A DNA stretch of 64,000 bases from Dromiciops gliroides (GCF_019393635.1 NC_057861.1:84871827-84935826); one strand, 5' to 3'; shown: positions 10,735-21,785, counted from the first letter of the stretch. Numbers and translations: made by a program. The notes: generated by a model from the sequence alone, not told the origin.

Positions 10735-10915
10735 TAGATTTATGGCTGTCAGGGACCTCAGAGACCACTGAGTCTAATCTTCCCATTTTATAGCCAAGGA
10801 AACTTAATCTGAGAGAAGGTAACTTTCCCAGGGTTCTACAATCTAAGTCAGGATTAGATCTCAGGTCACCCTGACTTCAAATCCAGTACTCTAACTAAAA
10901 GTCTGTTCTCTAGCT
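10735..10915 (+). repeat. Old SINE-like repeat ('ggaagggacctcagag' family)
   Basis: Text of the form 'agggacctcagagaccac..gtctaatcttcccattttatag..ctgagagaaggtaac'. Other copies are near 13.7-16.0, 29.5, 36.6, 38.3, 48.8 and 52.1 kb. It looks like an ancient mammalian interspersed repeat whose name I do not give. Confidence 0.6.
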
Positions 10916-10946
10916 AAGTTTCAGGCAAACCCTTCTACATGCATAG

Positions 10947-12555
10947 GTGATCCCATTCTATGCTATCTTCTCCAACATCTTCTGCCCCTTCCCTCTATCT
11001 ATCATCCCCAACCTCTCACTTATTTCAATCTCTTCCTGGCTCCTTCCTGCTTCCCTACAGCCTATAGACATGCCCATGTCTGACCCATCTTCAAAAAAAC
11101 CCCTCACTTGGTCAATCCATTCCCTCTAGCTTTCATCCTATATCTCTCCCCTCTTTGGTGGCTAAACTCCTTTTGAAGATCATCTACAGTGGGTACCTCC
11201 ACTTTCTTTCTTCTCACTCTCTTCTTAACTCCCTAAAATCTAGCTTCTTACCTTGTCATTTCACTGATACTGTTCTCTCCAGAGTTACCAATGATTTCTT
11301 AATGGCCAAATCTTTTTTGGCTTTTTTCTCAAATCTTTGACCTTCTCGACCTCTCTTCAAACTCTGATACTGCTTCAGTCACCCTCTTCTCTCTAGGTTT
11401 CTGTGACACTGCTCTCTGCTACTTCTCCTGACTGATTAGCTAACCACTCCTTTTCTATTTCCTTTGCTGGATCTTGGTCTAGGTCACACTCACTAAATGT
11501 CCTGGGCCTTCATTTCTTTTCCCTCTATATTAATTCATTTAGAGAATTCATCAGCTCCCACGTGTTCAATTACCATTATTATACAGATTCTGAGCTCCTT
11601 TTATACAAGCTCTAATGTCTCTTCTAACCTTCAGTTCCCTTTTCCAACTTCCTATTGGACAATTGGATTTCCCATAAACATCTTAAACTCAACATGTCTA
11701 AAACCAAACTCATTGAACTTCTCTGGAAACTTTCTCTTCTTCCTAACCTGTTACTGTCATCCTTCTGGTCACCCAGGCTCACGACCAAGGTGTCATCCTT
11801 GCCTTGGTACTTTCTTTCTCACCTCCCCCCTATGCAATATGTTGCCAAGTTCTGTCAATTTTACCTTCCTAAGATCGGGAGTATATGTTCCCTCCTTTCA
11901 TCTGACACTGCCAGAAACCTGATGCAGACCATCACCACCACATAGCCTGGTGGGTGGTCTTCCTACCAGGTTTTTCTCCATTACTCTGCATCTTCAACTC
12001 AATGGTCAAATTGATCTTCCTAAAGCCAAGCTCTGATCACACACCCTTAATTCACTCAACTCTAAAGGCTCTCTATGAGGTCTAGTATTAGGGGTTCGAT
12101 ACTTGTAGCCTCTATCCCCCTCCCATTTTCCAGTCTTCTTACACACTAGACACCCAATGGCACTGACTCTCTTGCTGGTCCTTGAGCATAACTCCTCAGC
12201 TACCAGGCATCTTTATTGACCTGGCATGCTTTCCCTCTTACCCTTCCTGGCTTTCTTAAAGCCTCAGCTAAAGTCCCACCTTCTAAGAACTCTTTCTCAA
12301 TCCTCCTTAATCTTAGCGCCTTACCTCTGGTGACTATCTCGAACTTGGGTGTTGATGTTGTTTGTACGTGGTCGTTTGCACGTTGTGATCCCCATTAGAC
12401 TGTAAGCTCCATGAGAACAGGCACTGTTTTGTTTTTTGGTTTTCGGTATTTTTTGCGGGGTGGGAATGTGTGTGGTTTCTGTGTAACCGCAACACTGAGC
12501 ACGGTGCCCGGCACATGGTAGGTGTTTAATAGATGTTTCTTCATTCCTGACTATT
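10947..12555 (+). repeat. L2 LINE, RT domain through 3' end
   Basis: The longest ordered L2 run in the window. Reverse-transcriptase landmarks read in order: 'ttaccaatgatttcttaatgg', the decayed catalytic neighbourhood near 11340-11580, then DNWISHKHLKLNMSKTKLI (from 11655), equivalent to the L2 'WMSHRHLKLNMSKTELI'. Next come the ccaggctcacgaccaagg segment, tctgtcaattttacctt, and the terminal gtgcccggcacatggtagg..ttaatagatgtt. Frames are broken. It ends right against the CpG-rich block. Confidence 0.88.
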
Positions 12556-12599
12556 GGCATGCACACAGGCACGTTCGCAGACTGGCACACAACACTTGG

Positions 12600-13270
12600 C
12601 ACCTTCCCCATGTGTCCCACCTTCTCTCCTTCTCCCCGGTCCCCCACCCAAGGGGCACACACCTTGCCTTCCCACGTACACGTGCTCGCACAAAGACCGG
12701 AGAGATGCTCCCTCCCAGCCCCCAGCCCCCAGCGCTCCCCCCAGACAGTCCCCGCTGCGGCGCCTCCCCTTCTCCCCCTAAACCCCCGCCCCGCCTCCTC
12801 GCCCCCAGCGGGAGCCGCCTTTGCCCAAAAGGGGCCGGGAGACTCAGCAAACTCCTGACGTCCCGCAGCGGCTTCGCTCCGGCTCCCAGAGTGGCCTCGG
12901 GGATAGACGGGACAGACGCACTGCCGGCCGGCGGAGGACCAAAGCACAGCGGCCGGGGAGAGGGACCGCACGGGCGCGGGGGTCTCGGCCTTCTCCTTGC
13001 AGCTCTTCCAGCGAGAGAGGGAGTGAGTGAGCGAGCATCCATCCATCCATCTCGTTAGCCCCCTAGCAGGGTTTGGCCGCGCCTGGCATGGGGAGGCAGT
13101 GGAGAAGGGGGCCGGGTGGACACTGGGGGCTCCTGCCGGGGCCAAGACGCCCGCCCGCTATCAGAAGAGGGTGGGTAGAGGGGTCTTGTACCCATCCCGG
13201 AGAGGTAAAGAGGGTAAGAACCGAGGAGCCAACCTGAAATAAGGGCGGGGCGGATTTAGAGACGAGAGAG
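12600..13270. promoter_or_regulatory. CpG-island-like block, candidate promoter/5' exon
   Basis: The only clearly CpG-dense stretch in 64 kb. It carries GC boxes (ccccgccccgcctcc near 12783, gggcggggcgg at 13243-13253), a CRE-like tgacgtcc at 12856-12863 and no young SINE. Several overlapping frames exist on both strands, but these are expected in stop-poor GC-rich DNA. Possible splice donors are AG|GTAAAG near 13204 and GG|GTAAGA near 13214 (+), or AAG|GTGTGT near 12670 (-). By human synteny this could be the PTP4A3 5' end on the minus strand or a distal GPR20 5' exon. Neither is shown directly. Confidence 0.6.
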
Positions 13271-13399
13271 GACGAGAGAGGAGAGCGGTAGACTGGAAGC
13301 AATTCCCAAGTGGGACAGGGTTTGTGAGATTCGGAAGGTCTGATGTTCAGAAAGTGCCTTGCCACCCTTAAAAAACTATCTGTCAACCTTTATTCGTTT

Positions 13400-13560
13400 T
13401 GAGAGCTAGCCTGACCTAAGTACTGGTCTTGGAGTCTGGAAGATGTTGGTTCCAGCCTCATCCCTGACACCCTCTGGCTGTGTGACCCCTGGGCAAATCA
13501 CTTGACCTCCCAATGGCCCCAGACAACTCTCTAAAGCCATAAATTACAAAGAAGGTGGGA
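13400..13560 (+). repeat. MIR-type CORE-SINE
   Basis: Readable MIR text: ggttccagcctcatccctg, ctggctgtgtgacccctggg, caaatcacttgacctcc. Confidence 0.65.
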
Positions 13561-13704
13561 CCCAACTGGGTGGAGGAAGTGCTTTCCACAGTTCCCTATA
13601 AGAAGGAAACCCTAAGTCTAGTTTTTTTAATATTCTTCTCCAATGGAAGTGTGAACCTGCAATGCAAGGACTACAAGGGAACCTTAAGAATGGTGTTACT
13701 GGAG

Positions 13705-14065
13705 GAAGCTTAGAACATAGAATGTACAGTGTTAGAGATGGAAAAGGTCTTCAGAGATTATATATAGACAGAATTTTAGATCCATAGCTGGAAGGGACCT
13801 CAGAGGCCATCCAGTCCTTCCCCCCCCCCCCAACAACACACAGATTTACTGTGGAGGTTGAAACCCATGGAGGTACAATGACTTGCCCAAAGTCACACCA
13901 TTTCAGAGCTCTGATTCTGGAGACAGCGCTTTTTCCCGTTTCTGTCCAACCCCCTATATTCTACAAATGGGGAAACTGAGGTCTGGACTTGACTAAAGCT
14001 CATCTACCAAGTCAGCAGCAGGGGAAGGTTAGAACTCAAATCCCCTACTTCTAAACCATGGCCCT
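13705..14065 (+). repeat. Two adjacent copies of the 'ggaagggacctcagag' repeat
   Basis: The first part (13705-13770) is a fragment. The second reads tagctggaagggacctcag, ggccatccagtcc and a C-run, followed by gacttgcccaaagtcacac. A further fragment (ggggaaactgaggtctgg) follows at 13970. Confidence 0.6.
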
Positions 14066-14099
14066 TTCCACAAATGTAAGTTGGAAACTAGTTAGAGGG

Positions 14100-14345
14100 G
14101 ACTCCAAGTCCCAGCGAAAATCCCATCTTCTACAGGAAACCTTTCCCAAGCCCTCTTAATTCTAGTGCCTTCCTTCTGATAATTATTTCCTATTTATTTT
14201 GCACATACCTTGTTTGTATATATTTATTTGCTTGTGTCTCCCTCATTAGACAGAGATTGTCTTTTGCCTCTTTTTTGTATCCAAGGGCTTAACACAGTGC
14301 CTGGCACACAGTAGGTGTTTAATAAATGCTGATTGACTGACTGTT
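14100..14345 (+). repeat. L2 LINE 3' end
   Basis: Reads cttctacaggaaacctttcc, then ccctcattagacag, acacagtgcctggcacacag and ttaataaatgctgattgact, the standard L2 terminus. Confidence 0.85.
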
Positions 14346-14387
14346 GAGGAAGGAGAGTTTAGACCAGGATTTTAAGTAGAAGATGTT

Positions 14388-14558
14388 TTTTTTTGGTTTT
14401 TTGTTTGTTTGTTTGTTTTTTAACTGAGGCAATTGGGATTAAGTGACTTGCCCAGGGTCACACAGCTAGTAAGTGTTAAGTGTCTGAGGCCAGATTTGAA
14501 CTCAGGTCCTCCTGACTCCAGGGCCAGTGCTCTATCCACTGTGCCACCTAGCTGCCCC
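14388..14558 (-). repeat. tRNA-SINE
   Basis: Full-length minus copy with a (GTTT)n tail. Identical 11-bp TSD tagaagatgtt at 14377-14387 and 14559-14569. Confidence 0.94.
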
Positions 14559-14579
14559 TAGAAGATGTTACATAGGTCT

Positions 14580-14990
14580 TTTCAGTGGCCAGAACTGGGA
14601 TTTGGGAGACCCAGATTCTAGTCCTGTCCCTATCACTGACTTAGTGGCCAAACTCTTTAATTTCTCTGAGCCTCAGTTTCTTTCTCTGTAAAATGGGAAT
14701 TATTCGTGACCTTTCCTCCCAGGGTTGTTGTGCCTTTCAAATGAGAAAAAGTATGGAAAAGTGCTTTCATGTAGGTAAAAAGCTATATGAGGGGAATTAT
14801 TGTTTATCGGGGCAGAAGAACTTGCATAAAAGGATAGAGTTGTGAACTTGGACAAGTCATTTCAGTTGAACCTCAGTTTCCTCCTCTATAAAATGAGGGT
14901 GTTAGACTAGGTGGTCTCTAAGCTTGCTTCCCTCTAACGTTCCATGTTCTAAGGTTCCTTTAGTTCTTACATAGGGTCATAGAATCATAG
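14580..14990 (+). repeat. Two MIR-type fragments in series
   Basis: The first (14580-14815) has gagcctcagtttctttctctg, taaaatgggaattattcgtg and cccagggttgttgtgcc. The second (14830-14960) has acctcagtttcctcctc and taaaatgagggtgttagac. Confidence 0.75.
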
Positions 14991-15980
14991 ACAAGCTTCT
15001 AGATATCTAGTCCAAACTCCTCATGTTACAGAAAAGGAAACTGAGATCCAGAAAATTTTAAGTGTTTTGCCCAAGGTCATAGAAGTAGAATGTGTCAGAG
15101 GTAGGATATGGTCCTAAGTCCCTTCTACCTCTTGACCATTCCCTTTTCTATATTCTGAAGTCCCTTCCAACTCCAGGAGTCTATGATTTTCTGATTATTC
15201 CCTGGATTCTCTAAGTTTCTCCATGAAAGGGAAGGTGTAGCAGCACTGGATCAGCGAAGCTGGTGGGAGATGGAAAAGGGCAACTGTCCATCAGCCAAAT
15301 AGATTCATGGCTCAGAAAGTCCTCCTTCATATCAAGCAGGTTCTTCTGCTATGGAAACATTTAGACAATAACATCATAGAATGGTAAGACTAGAAGAGTC
15401 AGAAGAGGTCATCCAGTCCAACCATCTCATTTTACAGGTGAGGAAACTGAGGCCAAGAGCTGAGGTGAATTGCCTTAGGGTTACTTAGAGAGTAAAGCGT
15501 TCAAACTCAAGTTTTTTGTCCCTAAGTTAAGCAGTCTTCTCACTCTACCATGTTAGGGATACCAAAGGTGTGGGCAGAGCAGTCTCCATCTGGGATCATG
15601 GAGTCCAACCCCGCTCTAACCCTTTCCCCACCTAGGTGAAGTCAAGGGTCTGGACTGAGGGACTTGCTTAATTCCCAGGGATGGTGAAGACACATGTCCC
15701 TGAGAAAAGATTTCTCTGCCCTTTTCCTGGAGAGATAGAGAGCAAAATATGCTGGCCACTGGGGGAGGCTAACATAAATTCTAGGACATTGAAACTGGAA
15801 GGAATTTTAGAGATAATCTCGTCCAACCCCCTCATTTTACAGAAAAGAAACTGGAAGTCCAGAGAGCAGAGCAGAATTGCTTGAGGTCTTGCCTGATACT
15901 AAATAGTAGAGCAAAGACTTGAACCCAGAGCCCTCTGATTCCAATCACACTGTTCTCTTTCATTCTACTGCACTCTTTCT
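14970..15980 (+). repeat. Cluster of three 'ggaagggacctcagag' family copies
   Basis: Copies at about 14970-15160, 15370-15560 and 15770-15980 share tccaacYcYctcattttaca, ggaaactgag and a ctctacca-type end. Between them lies about 200 bp of sequence I cannot classify. The high local density of one old family is notable. Confidence 0.6.
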
Positions 15981-16019
15981 TGGACCATGGAGTCCCACCT
16001 TTATCTTGCCCTCCTTGCC

Positions 16020-16640
16020 ATTTCCTAGCTAGGGAAGTTGAGGCTCAGAGGGGGAGTGGCTTGAGTGCATAGAAAGTCACTGGATCCATCCAGAGCAACC
16101 CCGGATTGGCACAGGCTCCCTTTGACCTGCTCCTTGGATAACAGCAGGAGCAGCCTCAATTGTCCAGGGCCGATTGCCAGGAACACAGTCCCTGGTTGGC
16201 CCTGTGAGAATGCAAGGGAAAGAGAGATCCCAGTCTGGTGGGGGTTGGAGACCAGGGACATGCACCCTTCCCGAGGGGCCCCTGGGCATTGATAGAAGGG
16301 AAAGAGATGAGACGGGGTGGTATCCAGCCATGAGGGGCTGAGAGCAGATTTGGTCTTCAGCCAGAGAAAGGGTGGGGAGGTGGCATCCGTCCAAGGCACG
16401 GGCCTCAGGCAAGTTTGGGGAATGGACTTGGAGGAGGAGGTCCTGTTGACAAAGACCAGCTGCAGTCTCGCTGGGGATAAAACTGGGAACGGAAGGAGCC
16501 CCAGTGAACTGAGATTCTCCAGGCATTTCCAACCCCTTTTAATGTCCAAATCCCCTGGAGTTTTACTCTGACATAGAGACAGAAGGGTGAACCAGATGAC
16601 CCCCCCCACCCTCGTCAAAGGGCAATCATGATCCTAATTC
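16020..16640. other. Unique-looking sequence, possible conserved noncoding block
   Basis: About 600 bp without recognised repeats and with slightly raised GC. Frames of about 150-200 codons exist on the minus strand, but their Ser/Leu/Pro-rich products match nothing I know, and no splice context is clear. Confidence 0.4.
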
Positions 16641-16684
16641 CCATTTCTCTGATGCTTTAAAGTTGACAAACCACTCTTCTCTCA

Positions 16685-16910
16685 ACAGCCCTATGAAATA
16701 GGTAGTGCAGATAGATAGAGCATTGGATTCAGCATCAGGAAGACCCAAGTTCACATCCAACCTCAGACACTTACAGACTTTGTGAATCTGGGCAAGTCAT
16801 TTAACCTCTGTTTCCCTTAGTTTCCTCATTGTTTTAAAGCCCTTAGCACAGTGCCTGACGTGTTGTACACATGTTGTAAATGTTAGCCATTTTTATTAGT
16901 GAGTTTCCCA
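16685..16910 (+). repeat. MIR/CORE-SINE copy
   Basis: Reads gatagatagagcattggatt, cctcagacacttacagac, gggcaagtcatttaacctc and a 3' part acagtgcctgacgtg..ttgtaaatgttagcc. Confidence 0.8.
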
Positions 16911-16914
16911 TCAT

Positions 16915-17820
16915 GGCTTTACAATATGACTTCAGGTCTACATTGGACTCATGACTCCTCAAATCCTTCCAATTCTAACTTTCTGGGACTACATGGTCTC
17001 TAACGTCTCTTGTTCTGTTCAGTTTTAGTCAATTATTTACAAAGGACCTACCTCGTGCCAGGCCCTGTGCCATCCACTGGTGATACAAAAGTATCAGCCT
17101 TATTGGCTCTAGGGCCTCTCTCCCAAATCGAACTAGCAAGTGAGGTGCAGAGTGTGGCTACCTCCCCTCTCAGGTTCTGGGGTACCCCTGAGGGGTTGGG
17201 GCATTTTTCTAATGTTCTGTGATTAAGCTCCCATCCAATGTGTTCCTCTCAACAAGCAATTAGTGCCTCAATATCATTTGTCATTGCCAATGAGTATCTC
17301 ATGGTGTCAGTTGATTTAGCCTCAATGTCATCAATAAGCAATGAACATCAATTAGTTTTTACAAAGAGATATTTACTGAAAAGATATAGCAAGAACAGAA
17401 GCATAGAGACTAGGAAACTGGAAACCTAGCCTCCACTACCTTGGTTCCAGGGGAGAATGGCCTCAGATATAAAGAGGTGGCTAGCTTAGCCAATGGGGGA
17501 GCTGCCCCCTTGCTTGTAGCATCTGGTGACTGGCCCCTTTTTTTGCTCACTAATGGGTTGGGTCATGCAAGTTCTACTTTGGAATCTTGCTGGCTCCTCA
17601 CCTGGCTTGGCTGTGATGGCTACAGCAGTCTCTGCCATGGATCCCCTTCCCCTTGAAGCTCACAAAGCCAATACTTCTTCACCAAAGATCATGAACAAAT
17701 AAATATGAGACAGAAGAAACTGCTAGATCTTATGTTCATGGGGCATAGACATAAGATAGAGGTGGCAGCAGCCACTGAATACTAGTGCATGGTCTGAATC
17801 AGGGGAGAGTCAAGGAGAAA
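16915..17820. other. Mostly unique sequence, no gene recognised
   Basis: Contains one short old fragment (gtgccaggccctgtgccatc near 17056). The remainder, including the 17440-17660 segment, shows no known repeat or exon. Confidence 0.4.
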
Positions 17821-17842
17821 AGTCAAGAATCGATCAATAAGC

Positions 17843-17896
17843 GACCCTGGACAAGTCACTTAACCCTCATTGCCCCGCAAAAAAAAAAAAAAAAAA
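17843..17896 (+). repeat. Strongly 5'-truncated tRNA-SINE
   Basis: Only the last ~40 bp of the body (gaccctggacaagtcactta..) and the A-tail remain. It is flanked by an 18-bp TSD aagaatcRatcaaYaagc (17825-17842, 17897-17914) with two mismatches, so it is a genuine short insertion and not a deletion remnant. Confidence 0.92.
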
Positions 17897-17899
17897 AAG

Positions 17900-18110
17900 A
17901 ATCAATCAACAAGCATTTATTAAGTGCCCACTGTGTGCAAGACATTGTGCTAGGTATTGGGGATACAAAGAAAAAGATGTAACAATCCCTACTCACAAAC
18001 TTATATACAAATGGGGAAGAAAGTAGCCCACCTAGAAGTATAAACAGAAGCCATTACAGCCATTGAGGCTAGAAACAGTGAGGCCTGAACTATGGCAATA
18101 GAGGGGGTGA
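17900..18110 (+). repeat. Old interspersed repeat, same family as 8895
   Basis: Begins aagcatttattaagtgccc, then attgtgctaggtattgggga and caatccctactcacaaac. Confidence 0.65.
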
Positions 18111-18169
18111 TGGGGAAATAGAAAATATTACAGAAATGGAATCAATATGACTTGGCAACTGTGGTGTAT

Positions 18170-19385
18170 TTGTATGAGTAAGACAGAGAGAGAAGGGAGG
18201 AGGGAGAGGGGGAAAGAGAAAGAGCGAGAGAGAGAGAGAAGGAAGGGCAAGAGGAGAAAGGGAAAAAGAATGAGGAAATGAGGGAAATGGAGGGAAAGAA
18301 ACAGAGAGAAGGGGAAGATGGGGGAGAAGGGGAGAGGGGGAAAAGGGATAGGGGAGAAAGACAGAGAGAAGGAAGGAAGGGGAAGGAGAAAGGAAGAAAT
18401 AGAAAGGGGAGAAGGAGAGAGGAGAGAGAAAGAAAGAGTGAAGCAGAGAGGGAGAGGAGGGGAGAAAGGGAGATCAGGACAGAGAGGAGAGAGAGGGAGG
18501 GAGAGAGAGGAGGGAGGGAGAGAGGAAAGAGAGAATGAGGGAAAGAGGAGAGATGGAGGGAGGGAGACAGAGAGAAGAGGGAGAGGGGGAAAGGGAGAGA
18601 AGAGAGAAATGGAAGGAGAAGGAGGGAAGGGAGAGGGGGAGAGGAGAGAGGAAGAAGTGAGGGAGAGAGGAGGGGAGAAAGGGAGATCAAGACAGAGAGA
18701 GAAGGAGAGAGAGGGAGAGAGAGGGAGAGGAAAGAGAGAATGAGGGAAAGAGGGAAGAGAGATGGAGGGAGGGAGAGAGAAGAGGGAGATGGGGGAGAGG
18801 GAGAGTGGGGGAAGGGAGAGGGGCAGAAAGGGAGGGATGAGGGAAGTGAGAGGGGAGAGGAGAGAAGAAGAAAGAACAAGGAGGAAAGGGAGAGAGAAGA
18901 GAGGAAGAAATAGAAAGGGAGAGAGGGAAGGAGGGGAGAAAGGGAGATCAGGACAGAGAAAGAAGGAGAGAGGGAGAGAAGGGAAAGAGGAGGAAGGGAG
19001 AGAGGAAAGAGAGAATGAGGGAAAGAGGTAGAAGAGATGGAGGGAGGGAGACTAAGAGAAGAGGGAGATGGGGGAGAGGGAAAGAGGGGAAAAAAGGGAG
19101 GGAGAGGGAGGGAAGGGAGAGGGGGAAAGCAGGAGAGGAGAGAGGAAGAAAGAGAGTGGAAAAGAGAGGGAGGGAGGGGAGAAATGGAGACCAGGACAGA
19201 GAGAGAAGGAGAGAGAGGGAGAGGTAGAAGAGAGCAGGGAGAGGGGGAGTGATAGAGGAGATAGGGAGAAAGAGATAGAGGGAGGAGAAAGAGACAGAGA
19301 CAGAGAGACAGGAGGGGAAAAGACGGAAAGATGGGGAAAAGGGAAAGAGAGGAAGTCAAAGGGAGAGAGACAGAGAGAAGTTTTT
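18170..19385. repeat. 1.2-kb purine-only higher-order repeat
   Basis: Almost every base on the plus strand is A or G. It is not simply (GA)n, because longer units recur. The word agaggaaagagagaatgagg occurs at 18521, 18726 and 19001. The word gatca followed by (a/g)gacagaga occurs at 18472, 18685 and 18946, with gacca at 19189. Unit length is thus about 205-275 bp in four to five copies with indels. The long Ser/Leu/Pro frame on the minus strand and Arg/Glu/Gly frames on the plus strand are translations of this array and not genes. Confidence 0.93.
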
Positions 19386-19399
19386 CAGGAGTCTATCCA

Positions 19400-19885
19400 A
19401 GGAGGATTTGGCCAGCTAAAGATTGTTTTCAAATGGTGCTGTTGTCAACATAAAGAGGAAAATTGGGATGAGGGGCAGGTTTGGGAGATGATAATGTCGG
19501 GATGTGGAAATGTTGGGTTTGGGATGCTGGTGGAACAACCACCAGGAGATGTGATCATGCAGTTAGAGATGTGCGGCTAACAGCCAGGGCTGGGGACAGC
19601 TCTTTCATCATTCAAAAAAACTGATCAAGTGCTTTCTGGGTCCTAGGTGGGCATTCAGAATTGAAACAGGTCACAGCCCTAGTCTTCTAAGAGCTTATAG
19701 TATAGTGGGGGTTGGGAGTGTGTTGGGGAATATGACCTAACTTTTATACATAATATTGCATGAGGAGGACATCAGAAAGGTACAGATCAGAGAGCTATGT
19801 GAGGTCCAACATTTGGTAGTCCTCTTCATAGAAGTGATCTTTGAAGCCATGGGAGCAGCTTTGGCTGAATGACCAGCCCCGGTAT
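19400..19885. other. No gene recognised
   Basis: Short old-repeat fragment near 19625-19700 (aagtgctttctgggtcctag, tctaagagcttatag), otherwise unclassified. Confidence 0.4.
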
Positions 19886-19894
19886 GATGTGTCG

Positions 19895-20150
19895 AGGTTG
19901 GATTAGAGGCTCAGTGGAGAGAGCGTTGGACCTGGACTAAGGAAAACTTGAGTTCAAATCCATCCCCTGCCACTCACTAGCTGCATGACCTTGGGCAAGT
20001 CACTTAACCTCTGTCTGCCTCGGTTTCCTCATCTGTAAAATCGGGATACTACTTCCTGGGATTATTGTGAGGATAAGATTAAATATAACACACGTAAAGT
20101 GCTTTGCAAACCTTAATGCACTCTATAAATATTAACTCAAACAGCAATAA
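19895..20150 (+). repeat. MIR-type CORE-SINE, near full length
   Basis: Reads aggctcagtggagagagcgt, gccactcactagctgcatga, gggcaagtcacttaacctct, ttcctcatctgtaaaatcgg, gattattgtgaggataag and gtgctttgcaaacctt, an almost complete MIR order. Confidence 0.88.
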
Positions 20151-20489
20151 TAATAAGATGGTTTCTGAGGTCCCGTCCAGTGCTGAGATTTTATGATTCT
20201 GGAAGAAATTACCAAGTGACAGAGCACAAATGAAGAAGTGAGCCTAGAACAGTCTTGGGGGGATGCGCACAGTTAGGGCCAGGAGGAGTGAGATGAAATA
20301 GTAAGGAGACCAAGAAGAGGTAGGAGGAGAACCTATAGTTTTGAATGCTTGGTGCTGGAGTCATTAGGTTCTCAGAGACACTGAACAGATGAATTCTCAC
20401 CACAACCCAGTGCATCTGGGAGGAGAGGTATTATTATCCTTATTTTACAAAGGAGGAAACTGAGACTAAGACTGATAAATGGGCTCCCT

Positions 20490-20880
20490 CAAGATTGCCT
20501 AAATCAGTTGCACACCTGACATCATAACAATTAGCTTCATGGGCTCATTCTGCTACTCCAAGCTAATCTCTACCACTTCTCTCAGGACCCAACAACGCAT
20601 ATGGGCAAACAGAAGTCCTGGGGTGCTCTTCGTCCTTAGAAAGTCCGACAAGACTGAAAGAGACCTCTGAGGTTTTTAGAGAGAAAAAGAAAATGTAAAA
20701 CCCTAGGCTTTGTGTCTTACAGATAACCTAAGCCAACCCCTTAATTTTACAAGTCACTTTTCTGTGCCTCTTTCCTTTTATTTTTTTTCTCTCTTTGTTG
20801 AGGACCCATGATGCCATGAGTGTAGGGAACTCCTATTATAGAAATTCATTCCACTGATGAAGATTGTGGACTTGCCGATC
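20490..20880. other. No gene or clear repeat recognised
   Basis: Ordinary sequence with a short T-run near 20780. Nothing else is supported. Confidence 0.4.
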
Positions 20881-20884
20881 TGTT

Positions 20885-21220
20885 AGTCATCAGGCATTTA
20901 TTAAACACCTGTGATGTTTTGGGCACTGTCGGCAATTCTGGGTATACAAAGAAAGCAAAAAAACCCCCCAAAACAAAAAACCCAACAAACCATTCCTTGT
21001 CCTCCTAATGGGAGACAACAAGCAAATGACCACGTAGGGACAATGTAGAGTACAGGATAAATTGGAGATACTCACCAGATTAAGCACAGAGAAAGGCTTC
21101 TTAGAGAAGGTGAGACTTCAGCCGACCCTCAAGGGTAACCAAGAAAGCGTGAAGGTGGCGATGAGGAAGAACCTTCTGGACATTTGGAGGACAACAAGTG
21201 AAAATGCTTAAAATCTGCAG
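20885..21220 (+). repeat. Old interspersed repeat, same family as 8895
   Basis: Reads caggcatttattaaacacct, gggcactgtcggcaattctg, an A-rich stretch, then cctaatgggagacaac, gaaaggcttcttagagaagg and tgagacttcagccgaccc. Confidence 0.62.
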
Positions 21221-21439
21221 ATGGAGTGTCTTGTTTGAGGAGGCGGGGAAGCCAGTGTGACCAGGTTCACAGAGAAAGTGGAAGGGAGGAAGATGTGAGA
21301 AGACTAGAAAAGTGGGAAAGGGGCAGGATATTATGGGTTTGGGGGGAAGTATGGCCCAGCGTCACACAGACAGTATGTGCTAATGGCAGGATTAAAACAC
21401 AGGTCTTCCTAATGGCAGGGCTAGCCCCTTTGAATATTA

Positions 21440-21535
21440 CACTGCCAGTTTCACCTTTCTTTATATCTCTAGCACTTAGCACAGTACCTGCTGACACGTA
21501 GTAGGTACTTAATAAATGCTAGTTGACTCACAGGC
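21440..21535 (+). repeat. L2 LINE 3' terminus
   Basis: Reads tctctagcacttagcacag, then acacgtagtaggtacttaat and aaatgctagttgactca. Confidence 0.7.
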
Positions 21536-21627
21536 TGACTACTTCAGTTTCCTAAACCTCTAGAGAATAGACATAGTAATATTTGGCTCAAGGATATGAT
21601 GGAAATCTCTTTGTAAGATATAAGAGG

Positions 21628-21785
21628 GGGCAGCTAGGTGGTGCAGTGGATAAAGCACCAGCCCTGGATTCAGGAGGACCTGAGTTCAAATCCAGCCTCA
21701 GACACTTGACACTTACTAGGTGTGTGACCCTGGGCTAGTCACTTAACACTCATTGCCTTGCAAAAAAACAAACAAACAAACAAAC
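21628..21785 (+). repeat. tRNA-SINE
   Basis: Full-length plus copy with an (ACAA)n tail. A 12-bp TSD agataKaagagg is seen at 21616-21627 and 21786-21797 with one mismatch. Confidence 0.93.

Noticed and set aside
1-12500. PTP4A3 coding exons on the minus strand
   Set aside because: Expected from human synteny, but no segment resembling its conserved exons (for example the HCVAGLGRAP active-site region or the CCVM end) was seen by eye. The exons may lie beyond the left edge.
12321-13145. 274-codon minus-strand frame and several overlapping plus-strand frames in the CpG block
   Set aside because: Overlapping frames on both strands are expected in GC-rich DNA poor in stops. The longest also runs into L2 sequence, so it cannot be one native protein. 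A 5' noncoding exon is more likely than coding sequence.
16025-16618. 197-codon minus-strand frame
   Set aside because: Composition and lack of any family resemblance argue against coding; another frame of 151 codons overlaps it on the same strand.
18142-19359. 405-codon Ser/Leu/Pro-rich minus-strand frame and several Arg/Glu/Gly-rich plus-strand frames
   Set aside because: They are translations of the purine-only array, which lacks stop codons by composition. No start context, splice sites or family match.
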